Positions 1 through 4,841 are shown, counted from the stretch's first letter. The stretch is DNA of 7,112 nt from JAJYVT01 sp027339205 (GCA_027339205.1 DAHWOV010000126.1:1-7112); one strand, 5' to 3'. A program made the numbers and translations. The notes: generated from the letters alone by a model not told the origin.

Positions 1-501
1 CGCGCTGGCCCGCAGGTCCTGATAGCGCGGCGGGTTCCACTTCTCTGCCGCCGGGAGGTTGACCCACAGCTGGATCCCGTGGAAGAGGCCGCCGGAGGCG
101 ACGAGGAACTCCGGAGGCGCCTCGATGTGGAGGATCCCTGCGCCGGCGGTCATCCACTGGGTGTCGCCGTTGGAGATCCGCCCGCCCCCGCCGTTGGAGT
201 CCTGGTGGTCGAACACCCCGTCGATGAGATAGGTGACGGTCTCGAACCCGCGGTGGGGGTGCCAGGGGGTGCCCTTGGGCTCGCCGGGGGCGTAGTCCAC
301 CTCCCCCATCTGGTCCATGTGCACGAAGGGGTCGATGGCCGACGTCGCCACCCCGGCGAACGCCCGGTAGACGGGGAACCCTTCGCCTTCGAACCCCGGA
401 GGGGCGGTGGTCACCGACACCACCGGCCGCTCGAGCGCTCCCGGAGCGGGCCGGTCGATCTTGGGGAGGACCAACAGGTCGTCGACCGTCACCGCCGGCA
501 T
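1..501 (-). CDS. pirin family protein (N-terminal part, runs off left edge)
   Basis: The minus strand reads open from ATG at 501-499 to base 1, giving 167 residues of a protein that is normally about 290-325 aa, so the C-terminal cupin is missing from the window. The N-terminal cupin is clear. HPHRGFETVTYL lies at residues 81-92, and GILHIE at 122-127 ends the second metal half-site. The four pirin metal ligands (two His in HxH, then His and Glu) correspond to H81, H83, H125 and E127; all are present, so an iron-binding cupin is expected. Pirins are cytoplasmic; some act as quercetin dioxygenases and others as redox-linked regulators, and the substrate cannot be read here. The start is supported by GAGGGG about 7 nt upstream and by family alignment. 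The start overlaps the leader ORF at 489-620 by 13 nt, suggesting translational coupling, and both lie downstream of an ECF-type promoter near 705-731. Family confidence is high; function within the family is open. Confidence 0.93.
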   Translation of the reverse strand, partial: MPAVTVDDLLVLPKIDRPAPGALERPVVSVTTAPPGFEGEGFPVYRAFAGVATSAIDPFVHMDQMGEVDYAPGEPKGTPWHPHRGFETVTYLIDGVFDHQDSNGGGGRISNGDTQWMTAGAGILHIEAPPEFLVASGGLFHGIQLWVNLPAAEKWNPPRYQDLRASA

Positions 502-620
502 GGGCTGTCCCCTCGCAAGCGAGCCGGCACAGAGGCCGTCACGGGGCGTCCCTCGCGGCGTTCGACCCTGAGGCCCGTGTCTCGGAGTCCGTCTTGGGCT
601 CCGACGATCGTGACGTTCAT
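489..620 (-). CDS. 43-aa leader ORF overlapping the pirin start
   Basis: The minus strand carries GAGGAGGT (633-626), the strongest Shine-Dalgarno sequence in this part of the window, five bases before ATG at 620-618. The frame runs 43 codons to TGA at 491-489, just inside the pirin gene, giving a 13-nt overlap in a different frame. The peptide starts MNVTIVGA, which resembles the first beta strand of a Rossmann fold but lacks the following GxG, and ends SPCRR. It has no recognisable domain and no membrane segment. It could be a leader peptide that couples translation to pirin, a small real protein, or the remnant of a longer Rossmann gene. The good ribosome site, and its position between the promoter and pirin, make translation likely. 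Nothing supports a specific function. Confidence 0.5.
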   Translation of the reverse strand: MNVTIVGAQDGLRDTGLRVERREGRPVTASVPARLRGDSPCRR

Positions 621-704
621 CGTGTACCTCCTCGTGGCCGCAGCACGCTCGCCAGCCCTGTGCGCCTCACAGGGTCACGCCGTTCGGTCGCGGCATCCGA
701 ACCC

Positions 705-731
705 AACATTGATGATATTTCATCTATTCCC
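705..731 (-). promoter_or_regulatory. ECF-type (SigR/SigH-like) promoter for leader ORF and pirin
   Basis: On the minus strand GGGAAT (731-726) is followed by 18 nt and then GTT (707-705). This matches the GGAA(T/C)-N18-GTT consensus reported for the thiol-stress ECF sigma factors SigR (Streptomyces) and SigH (Mycobacterium). Transcription would begin near 695-700 and run left through the leader ORF (start 620) into pirin (start 501). The element lies in the only AT-rich patch of the gap. The spacer also holds an inverted repeat (711-724). The motif match is seen directly; use by the ECF factor encoded at 1504-2364 is inferred. Confidence 0.55.
711..724. promoter_or_regulatory. inverted repeat inside the pirin promoter spacer
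   Basis: GATGA-TATT-TCATC forms a perfect 5-bp-arm inverted repeat with a 4-nt centre. It sits wholly between the putative -35 (726-730) and -10 (705-707) elements of the minus-strand promoter. A dimeric repressor or a spacer-binding activator could use it. The arms are short and the sequence is AT-rich, so chance is possible. Confidence 0.3.
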
Positions 732-742
732 GCCTCCGGCTC

Positions 743-760
743 CGGCGGCGGCGGCGGCGG
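743..760. repeat. (CGG)6 trinucleotide tract
   Basis: Six perfect CGG triplets lie between the pirin promoter and the 54-aa gene. The tract falls in the untranslated gap, about 45 nt upstream of the plus-strand start at 805, and could vary in copy number by slippage. No function is evident. Confidence 0.6.
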
Positions 761-804
761 TGGGCCACAATGGCTCGCACGCACGAGACTGAGGAGGTTC
801 ACCC

Positions 805-969
805 ATGACCCAGTACAAGATCACCTTTCGCGACGAGCGCGGCGTGCGCGAGATGGAGCTCGACGACGTGCAGCTCGAAGACGGCATCTACGAGTTCTGG
901 CGTGGCCGGGACGTCATCGAGCGCGTGCCCGCCGACCAGGTGGAGAAGGTCGAGTCAATCGGCCCCTGA
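805..969 (+). CDS. 54-aa protein of unknown function
   Basis: ATG at 805 follows a strong ribosome site, GAGGAGG (791-797), at 7-nt spacing, and the frame runs 54 codons to TGA at 967-969. The peptide begins MTQYKITFRDERG and alternates short hydrophobic and charged stretches ending in DQVEKVESIGP. This pattern suggests a small all-beta fold: an antiparallel meander with an acidic middle (MELDDVQLEDG) and aromatic residues at YEFW. There is no signal peptide, membrane segment or Cys. It resembles small conserved actinobacterial proteins of unknown role that start with an x-Y-x-I/V-x-F strand, but I recognise no named family. It is divergent from the leader-pirin unit and is followed 24 nt later by a GC hairpin, so it may be a single-gene transcript. 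The ribosome site and codon pattern support a real gene. Confidence 0.75.
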   Translation: MTQYKITFRDERGVREMELDDVQLEDGIYEFWRGRDVIERVPADQVEKVESIGP

Positions 970-992
970 CCTCGCGTCCCTTCGTCCCTTCC

Positions 993-1016
993 CACGCGCC
1001 GCTGGCCGGGCGCGTG
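993..1016 (+). terminator. GC-rich hairpin after the 54-aa gene
   Basis: CACGCGCC (993-1000) and GGCGCGTG (1009-1016) form a perfect 8-bp stem around an 8-nt loop, beginning 24 nt after the stop codon at 969. There is no T-tract downstream, as is common for candidate terminators in very GC-rich actinobacteria. It may act as a terminator or as a 3'-end stabiliser. Confidence 0.45.
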
Positions 1017-1153
1017 CCGACGCCCGCGTCCACTCTGTGGTTCCTCTGGAGCGCCGATCCCCGGCGCGTGGGGTGGAGCTCGCCTGTATCTCCCCGAGCG
1101 CCTCGTACGTCTATGGGGTGTTGGTGACGGGACGAGCAACAAAGGAGCAGGCG

Positions 1154-1405
1154 ATGACGAAGAACATGGGAACCATTGACCGCAGCCTTCGGGTCGTCGT
1201 GGCAGCAGGTGCGATCGCAGGGAGCGGCGTGCTCGGCTTCTCGACCGCTGGGGGCATCGTGCTGCTGGTCGTGGCGGCCGTGATGGTCGTGACCGCGGCG
1301 AGCGGGTACTGCCCGATCTACCGCCTTCTCGGCATCAAGACGACGGGCGCCAGCCACGCCGAAGTCGACGGGCATCGGGTGTCGGACCTGCACAAGGCTG
1401 CGTGA
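1154..1405 (+). CDS. DUF2892 (YgaP-type transmembrane domain) protein
   Basis: ATG at 1154 is preceded by AAAGGAG (1141-1147) at 6-nt spacing, giving an 83-aa protein. It has the hallmarks of the DUF2892/YgaP-like membrane domain: an N-terminal MGTIDRSLRVVVA segment matching the family's N-x-G-x-x-D-R-x-x-R opening, two closely spaced hydrophobic helices (about residues 14-29 and 33-49), and the closing GYCPIYRLLGIKT (about 51-63). In E. coli YgaP this domain is joined to a rhodanese domain; here it stands alone, with a short polar tail containing two His (DGHRVSDLHKAA). It should be an inner-membrane protein; the family's biochemical role is not settled, although sulfur or redox chemistry is often suggested from its neighbours. 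The conserved Cys of CPIY is present. The sigma-factor gene starts 98 nt downstream. A longer frame starting at 902 would overlap the 54-aa gene and lacks a comparable ribosome site. Confidence 0.88.
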   Translation: MTKNMGTIDRSLRVVVAAGAIAGSGVLGFSTAGGIVLLVVAAVMVVTAASGYCPIYRLLGIKTTGASHAEVDGHRVSDLHKAA

Positions 1406-1427
1406 GGCGAGGAGCGGGGCGGGGCAC

Positions 1428-1442
1428 GGCGTCCGGCACGCC
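1428..1442 (+). terminator. short GC hairpin after the DUF2892 gene
   Basis: GGCGT (1428-1432) and ACGCC (1438-1442) flank a 5-nt loop, 22 nt after the stop codon. The stem is only 5 bp and has no T-tract, so this is a weak terminator candidate. Confidence 0.22.
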
Positions 1443-1503
1443 CGTAGGGACTGCTGGGCGATCCGCTTCGCGGGCGATGCACTGATCGGAGAGACTGGGG
1501 AGC

Positions 1504-2364
1504 GTGGACGCGCACCCGTCTGACGACGGACGGCGGAGTGCCATCGGCGGTCAGGTGGCTGCCGAGCTCCCCGGTCTGTACCGGTACGCGCACTCGATCA
1601 CGGCCGACGAAGCAGAGGCGCAGGACCTCGTCGGCGAGACCGTGGTGCGAGCGCTCGAGCGCGCGGCGCAGTACCGGGGTGAGGCGTCGCTTCGGACCTG
1701 GCTCCACCAGATCCTCTCCCACCTGGCGATCGACCGGGCTCGCCATCACGCCCACGAGCTCAGCGTGAGCGACGTGGAAGCACACTGGCGCGACGAGACC
1801 TTCAGTGTCGACGCCGAAGCGGTGGTCGAGCGCGCCGAGTCCGCAGCCGAGCTCCGCGAGGCGCTCGTCCACCTGCCCTACCACTACCGCAGCGCCGTCG
1901 TGCTCCACGACGCCGAAGGCTTTCCGGCGAGCGACGTCGCCGCCGTCCTCGGCATCTCGCTCGCTGCAGCGAAGCAGCGGATCCGACGAGGAAGGATGAT
2001 GCTGGTGAGCGCCTTGTCACACCGCGACGAGCGCCGGGAGGCCAACGCCGGCGTGCCGCTCGGCTGCTGGGAAGCCCGAGAGCAGGTGTCGAGCTACATC
2101 GACGGCGAGCTGGACCCCGCGCGTCGCCGTGCGCTTGAGGCCCATCTCGCCGGCTGCGCCACGTGCCCACCCCTCTATCGGGCGCTCGTCGGCACCACCG
2201 CGTCGCTCGGCAGCCTGCACGATCCCGACAGCGTCATCCCCGCCGCGCTCGCCGAACGAGTCCGGCGCCACCTCGATCCGAAGAGACCTGGCGACCCGGT
2301 CGACGCCTCCGGCGGTCGAGGTGCCGAGGCGCCCGCAGCTCCCTCGTCCGAGGGAGTGGACTGA
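1504..2364 (+). CDS. ECF sigma factor fused to a zinc-finger anti-sigma domain
   Basis: A single frame from GTG at 1504 to TGA at 2362-2364 encodes 286 aa. Sigma-70 region 2 is at about residues 22-82 (LYRYAHSITADEAEAQDLV, then LRTWLHQILSHLAIDRAR). Region 4 is at about 116-168 (REALVHLPYHYRSAVVLHD, then the helix-turn-helix SDVAAVLGISLAAAKQRIRR). A zf-HC2 anti-sigma domain follows at about 186-258, with C188, DGEL at 200-203, and HLAGCATC giving H214, C218 and C221. The C-x25-H-x3-C-x2-C spacing is the same as C11/H37/C41/C44 of the Streptomyces thiol sensor RsrA as I recall it, although many zf-HC2 domains share it. No membrane helix follows, so the protein should be cytoplasmic. The last 25 or so residues are Pro/Ala/Gly-rich and probably disordered. 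Separate sigma and anti-sigma genes are the usual arrangement, so this self-inhibiting fusion is unusual. GGAGAG (1488-1493) is an acceptable ribosome site; V18 is a possible later start. No ECF-type promoter is visible just upstream. Confidence 0.9.
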   Translation: MDAHPSDDGRRSAIGGQVAAELPGLYRYAHSITADEAEAQDLVGETVVRALERAAQYRGEASLRTWLHQILSHLAIDRARHHAHELSVSDVEAHWRDETFSVDAEAVVERAESAAELREALVHLPYHYRSAVVLHDAEGFPASDVAAVLGISLAAAKQRIRRGRMMLVSALSHRDERREANAGVPLGCWEAREQVSSYIDGELDPARRRALEAHLAGCATCPPLYRALVGTTASLGSLHDPDSVIPAALAERVRRHLDPKRPGDPVDASGGRGAEAPAAPSSEGVD

Positions 2365-2374
2365 GTGGCAGGGA

Positions 2375-2399
2375 CGCCCTGGGGCACGCCTCGAGGGCG
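2375..2399 (+). terminator. hairpin after the sigma-factor gene
   Basis: CGCCCT (2375-2380) and AGGGCG (2394-2399) are perfect 6-bp inverted arms around a 13-nt loop, 10 nt after the sigma-factor stop codon. There is no T-tract. Position fits a terminator separating the sigma gene from the next promoter; the evidence is structural only. Confidence 0.3.
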
Positions 2400-2409
2400 C
2401 GTTGCCGAG

Positions 2410-2453
2410 GTGTCCGGGCGAGGCGTCCGGGGGCGTCTGGGCCGGGCGTCTGC
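2410..2453 (+). repeat. degenerate GGCGTC(C/T)GG repeats
   Basis: GGCGTCCGG (2422-2430), GGCGTCTGG (2432-2440) and GGCGTCTGC (2445-2453), with a looser GTGTCCGGG at 2410-2418, recur every 10-13 bases in the gap between the sigma-factor gene and the aldolase promoter. The near-helical spacing could suit cooperative DNA binding, or the repeats could simply be decayed low-complexity GC sequence. Confidence 0.4.
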
Positions 2454-2465
2454 GAACGGTCAATG

Positions 2466-2502
2466 CCGGGGGTCCTCGGGGCCGGGGGTCCTCGGGGCCG
2501 GG
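2466..2502 (+). repeat. 16-bp tandem repeat with five G-tracts (G-quadruplex candidate)
   Basis: The unit CCGGGGGTCCTCGGGG occurs twice head-to-tail (2466-2481 and 2482-2497), followed by the start of a third copy, CCGGG. The plus strand therefore has G-tracts of 5, 4, 5, 4 and 3 with loops of 5, 2, 5 and 2 nt, which fits the usual G-quadruplex rule. The array ends 6 nt before the GGGAAC box of the aldolase promoter. GGGGCC-G-GGCCCC at 2494-2506 could alternatively form a tight hairpin. Confidence 0.7.
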
Positions 2503-2508
2503 CCCCTC

Positions 2509-2535
2509 GGGAACAATTGTAGACACCGCTACGTT
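2509..2535 (+). promoter_or_regulatory. ECF-type promoter for the aldolase operon
   Basis: GGGAAC (2509-2514) is followed by 18 nt (2515-2532) and GTT (2533-2535, within CGTT). This matches the SigR/SigH consensus GGAA(T/C)-N18-GTT, with the same spacing as the pirin promoter. Transcription would start near 2541-2546, leaving a leader of about 25-30 nt before the GTG start at 2570. The palindrome ACAATTGT lies inside the spacer (2513-2520). The ECF sigma gene ends only 145 nt upstream, making it the natural candidate regulator, though this is inferred. Confidence 0.6.
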
Positions 2536-2569
2536 CTTCATGCGCAGACCCCCGACGAAGGAGCGCCCC

Positions 2570-3247
2570 GTGCCCACCCCGACTGCCCGATCCGAGACCC
2601 CGAGCCCAGGCGACGCGGTGGTCGCCGCCGCGCAGCACCTGTTCGGCGCGGGGGTCATGTCCCACGCCGGCCATGCCAACCTCAGCGCCCGGGTAGGCGC
2701 CGACCGCTTCGCGCTGACCACGACCGGCATGGTGCGCGCGCTGCGCCCTGACCAGGTGGCGACGGTCGACCTCGACGGCAAGGTCCTCGACGGCGACCTC
2801 GCCCCCGAGAACGCCGAGATCGTCGCCATGCACGCCGTCGTCTACCGTGCCCGGCCCGATGTGGGCGGGATCATCCACACGCACTCCCCCGCAGCCACCG
2901 CCTTCGCGCTGGCGCACAAGGAGCTGCCGTGCCGGGCTGAGCCGCTCTTGCGCTTCGGCCAAGCCGAGGCGATCCCCGTCGTCCCATGGGGACCCCGGGG
3001 CTCCGACGTCTCGGTGCGCGGCATCGCAGCCGTCCTCGGCGAGCGCCCGACGACCTCGGCGGTCCTGCTCGCCAACCACGGCCTGCTCGCCTTCGGGACC
3101 GATCCCATGGCTGCGGCGCGTCTCGTCGTCGCGATCGAGGAAGCCGCCGAGGCGGAGCTCGGCGCAGCGTCGCTCGGCGGCGCCGTCGACTTCCCCGAAG
3201 ATGCCCTCCAGCAGGTGCGCGAGTCGATGGCACGGGTCCGGCCATGA
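2570..3247 (+). CDS. class II aldolase/adducin family protein
   Basis: The 225-aa product is a full-length class II aldolase domain, the fold of L-fuculose-phosphate aldolase, ribulose-5-phosphate 4-epimerase and methylthioribulose-phosphate dehydratase. These cytoplasmic, zinc-dependent enzymes act on sugar phosphates or related hydroxy-ketones through an enediolate. The zinc ligands are visible as HTH (H103, H105) and ANHG (H170). The likely catalytic acid is E83 in PENAEIVAMH, followed by the characteristic VYRARPDVGGIIHTHSP. GHANLSAR (34-41) and TTTGM (50-54) are the usual phosphate-binding segments. The start is GTG 2570, with GAAGGAG (2557-2563) six bases upstream. An in-frame ATG at 2540 would lie at or before the predicted transcription start, so it is less likely. 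The stop overlaps the next ATG (ATGA), placing this gene first in a three-gene operon. Substrate cannot be assigned; the lack of sugar-kinase or isomerase neighbours argues against a simple fucose or ribulose pathway. Confidence 0.88.
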   Translation: MPTPTARSETPSPGDAVVAAAQHLFGAGVMSHAGHANLSARVGADRFALTTTGMVRALRPDQVATVDLDGKVLDGDLAPENAEIVAMHAVVYRARPDVGGIIHTHSPAATAFALAHKELPCRAEPLLRFGQAEAIPVVPWGPRGSDVSVRGIAAVLGERPTTSAVLLANHGLLAFGTDPMAAARLVVAIEEAAEAELGAASLGGAVDFPEDALQQVRESMARVRP

Positions 3248-4332
3248 CCCTGCCGGAGGATGCCGCGCGAGCGGAAGCCGTGCGAGACCGCTATCGCGAG
3301 GTATTCGGGACCGTGCCACCCGAGGTCGAGGACCGTCTCGCGGTCGCCGAGGCCACGGGACGGCTGGACGCCGTCGAGGCGATCGAGACGCTGCGCCGAG
3401 CCGTGCTCGCAGATAACCCGCTCGAGCCGCGGGTCCAACAGCTGGTCCACTTCGCCCAGCTCGTCGCCCTCGGCCGCGAAGACCCGGCCCGCTTGCACGC
3501 CAGGGGCGCGCGGCGCGCCGGTGCGACGATCGAGGACCTGGTCGGCGTGGCGGAGACCTCGCTCGTCACCGCCGGCATGCCGGCCTACGCGCTCGCCATC
3601 GAGATCGTCGCCTCGCTCGACGTCGACACCGCTCCGCCGGACCCTGCCGGCGGCAGGGACCGACCCTCGTCCGCAGGTGAGCTGTGGGACCGGCGGTTCG
3701 CCGAGGAGGGATGGCCGGCAGACCCCGACCCGTTCCTCGTCGAGCTTGCCGGAGCGTTGCCGCCCGGTCGAGGTCTCGACCTCGGATCGGGACCAGGGCG
3801 CAACAGCCTGTGGCTGGCTGCCAGGGGCTGGGACATGACCCTTGTCGACGCCTCCAAGGTGGGATTGGAGCAGGCAGCCGCCGCTGCGGATGCAAATAAG
3901 GTCACGATCACCACGGTGCAGGCCGACCTCGCCGACTGGCAACCGGCAGAGGAGGGGTTCGATCTCGCCATCGTGGCCAACCTCCACCCCGGACCCGACA
4001 CGCTCGCAAGGATCCTCTCGCATGCCGGCCGGGCGATCCGCCCCGGCGGCCACCTCTACGTCGTCGGGCATCACCTCTCGGACCTGGGCCGCCATGGACC
4101 GCCCGACCCCGACCGCCTGCTCACTGACGAGCGCCTCCGCGCCGCGCTGCCCCCGGGTCTCGAGGTCGAGCTCCTCCAGACTCGTGAGCGGCGGGGCGAC
4201 CACGACCATCACGCCCACGACCACCGCGGCGGCGCCCACGCCCACGACCAGAGCGGCGGCGTTCTCCAGCCCGACAAGGTGGTGGTCGCCTGGGCCGCGA
4301 AGCCCAGCCCGCCTCACGAGCCCAGGCGGTGA
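3244..4332 (+). CDS. CMD-like domain fused to a SAM-dependent methyltransferase
   Basis: A 362-aa protein whose ATG overlaps the aldolase stop (ATGA). Residues about 11-126 resemble the carboxymuconolactone decarboxylase/AhpD fold (NPLEPRVQQLVHFAQLVALG, then HARGARRAGATIEDLVGVAE), but the redox CxxC that normally precedes the conserved His is replaced: GREDPARLH has no Cys, and the whole protein has none. A Pro/Gly-rich linker (128-144) leads to a class I methyltransferase domain (about 146-352). Its motif I is GLDLGSGPGRNSLWLA (177-192), with an acidic residue after strand 2 (VDAS, 201-204), ADLADW (227-232), and RPGGHLYVVGHHLSDL (266-281), which is typical of a common bacterial small-molecule methyltransferase subfamily. 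A His-rich insert at 319-335 (7 His) lies just before the last strand. The CMD domain may be structural or ligand-binding, while the methyltransferase half looks intact. No strong ribosome site is visible, so translation is probably coupled. The substrate is unknown. Confidence 0.85.
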   Translation: MTLPEDAARAEAVRDRYREVFGTVPPEVEDRLAVAEATGRLDAVEAIETLRRAVLADNPLEPRVQQLVHFAQLVALGREDPARLHARGARRAGATIEDLVGVAETSLVTAGMPAYALAIEIVASLDVDTAPPDPAGGRDRPSSAGELWDRRFAEEGWPADPDPFLVELAGALPPGRGLDLGSGPGRNSLWLAARGWDMTLVDASKVGLEQAAAAADANKVTITTVQADLADWQPAEEGFDLAIVANLHPGPDTLARILSHAGRAIRPGGHLYVVGHHLSDLGRHGPPDPDRLLTDERLRAALPPGLEVELLQTRERRGDHDHHAHDHRGGAHAHDQSGGVLQPDKVVVAWAAKPSPPHEPRR

Positions 4333-4841
4333 GGCCGGCCCGTCGCGCCCCCGGACCCTCAGACGGCCGCCCTCGAGATCGGAACGGGCTCGGCCTCGAG
4401 GGCGTCGGGTTCCTCCTCGGCGCCGCCCACCGAGCCGGGCGGCGGAGGTGGGAGGCGTGCCTCGCCGACCTCGCCCTCACGGCGCCTCAGGCGGCCGTCC
4501 TCCGGCTCGTGACCGCCGACCCCGGCTGCGGCGTGCGCGATCTCGCGCGCCGGCTCGGCACCGACCCGATGAACGCCCAGCGGATCATCGAGACCCTGGT
4601 CGCAAACGGGCTCTGCGAAGCAGGCCACGACCCTGACGATGCGCGCCGGCGCCCCCTCTACCCGACGGCGGACGGCCGGCGGCTCGCAGCGCGTGTCGAG
4701 AAGAGGGCGAAGGAGGCCGAAGAGGAGCTCGCGGTCCTGCTCGGGGACGACACCTACCGCGTGCTCGTCGACGCACTGCGCGCGCTCGCGCTCGCCGAGC
4801 GCGACGACAACTCCCGTCGACCGTCGGCCAGCCCGGACTGA
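4329..4841 (+). CDS. MarR family transcriptional regulator
   Basis: GTG at 4329 overlaps the preceding stop (GTGA), giving a 170-aa protein. After a basic, probably flexible N-terminus (1-22), the winged helix-turn-helix is clear: LTAPQAAVLRLV (50-61), GVRDLARRLGTDPMNAQRIIETLVANGL (68-95), and the wing EAGHDPDDARRRPLYPTADGRRLA (97-120), with the MarR DxR signature region. A long amphipathic C-terminal helix rich in Glu/Ala and Arg follows (about 121-158) and would form the dimer interface. MarR proteins are usually dimeric repressors released by small phenolic or electrophilic ligands or by Cys oxidation; C44, C67 and C96 are candidates for the latter. As last gene of the operon it probably feeds back on the promoter at 2509-2535. 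The gene ends 13 nt from the convergent DHOD-like gene. Family assignment is firm; the start could lie slightly downstream. Confidence 0.88.
   Translation: MRPARRAPGPSDGRPRDRNGLGLEGVGFLLGAAHRAGRRRWEACLADLALTAPQAAVLRLVTADPGCGVRDLARRLGTDPMNAQRIIETLVANGLCEAGHDPDDARRRPLYPTADGRRLAARVEKRAKEAEEELAVLLGDDTYRVLVDALRALALAERDDNSRRPSASPD

Noticed and set aside
79..792. 237-codon plus-strand open frame across the pirin gene
   Set aside because: It is antisense to a clear pirin and ends in poly-Ala from the (CGG)6 tract; no domain or ribosome site supports it.
617..802. 61-codon minus-strand frame with a poly-Pro run
   Set aside because: It crosses the putative pirin promoter, takes its Pro run from the CGG tract and has no good ribosome site.
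1019..1044. GGAAC-N18-GTC on the minus strand, directed antisense to the 54-aa gene
   Set aside because: The -10 is GTC rather than GTT and no minus-strand gene follows closely. An antisense RNA is possible but unsupported.
2540..2542. ATG as an earlier start of the aldolase
   Set aside because: It is in frame but at or before the predicted transcription start and has no ribosome site, while GTG 2570 has GAAGGAG at good spacing.
2842..4317. 491-codon minus-strand open frame opposite the aldolase and methyltransferase genes
   Set aside because: Its product has no recognisable domain and its length follows from the lack of stops in GC-rich DNA. The plus-strand genes have clear family motifs and coupled starts.
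4381..4406. GGAAC-N18-GTC inside the MarR gene
   Set aside because: The -10 match is weaker (GTC), it lies within coding sequence and no gene start follows; expected by chance in GC-rich DNA.
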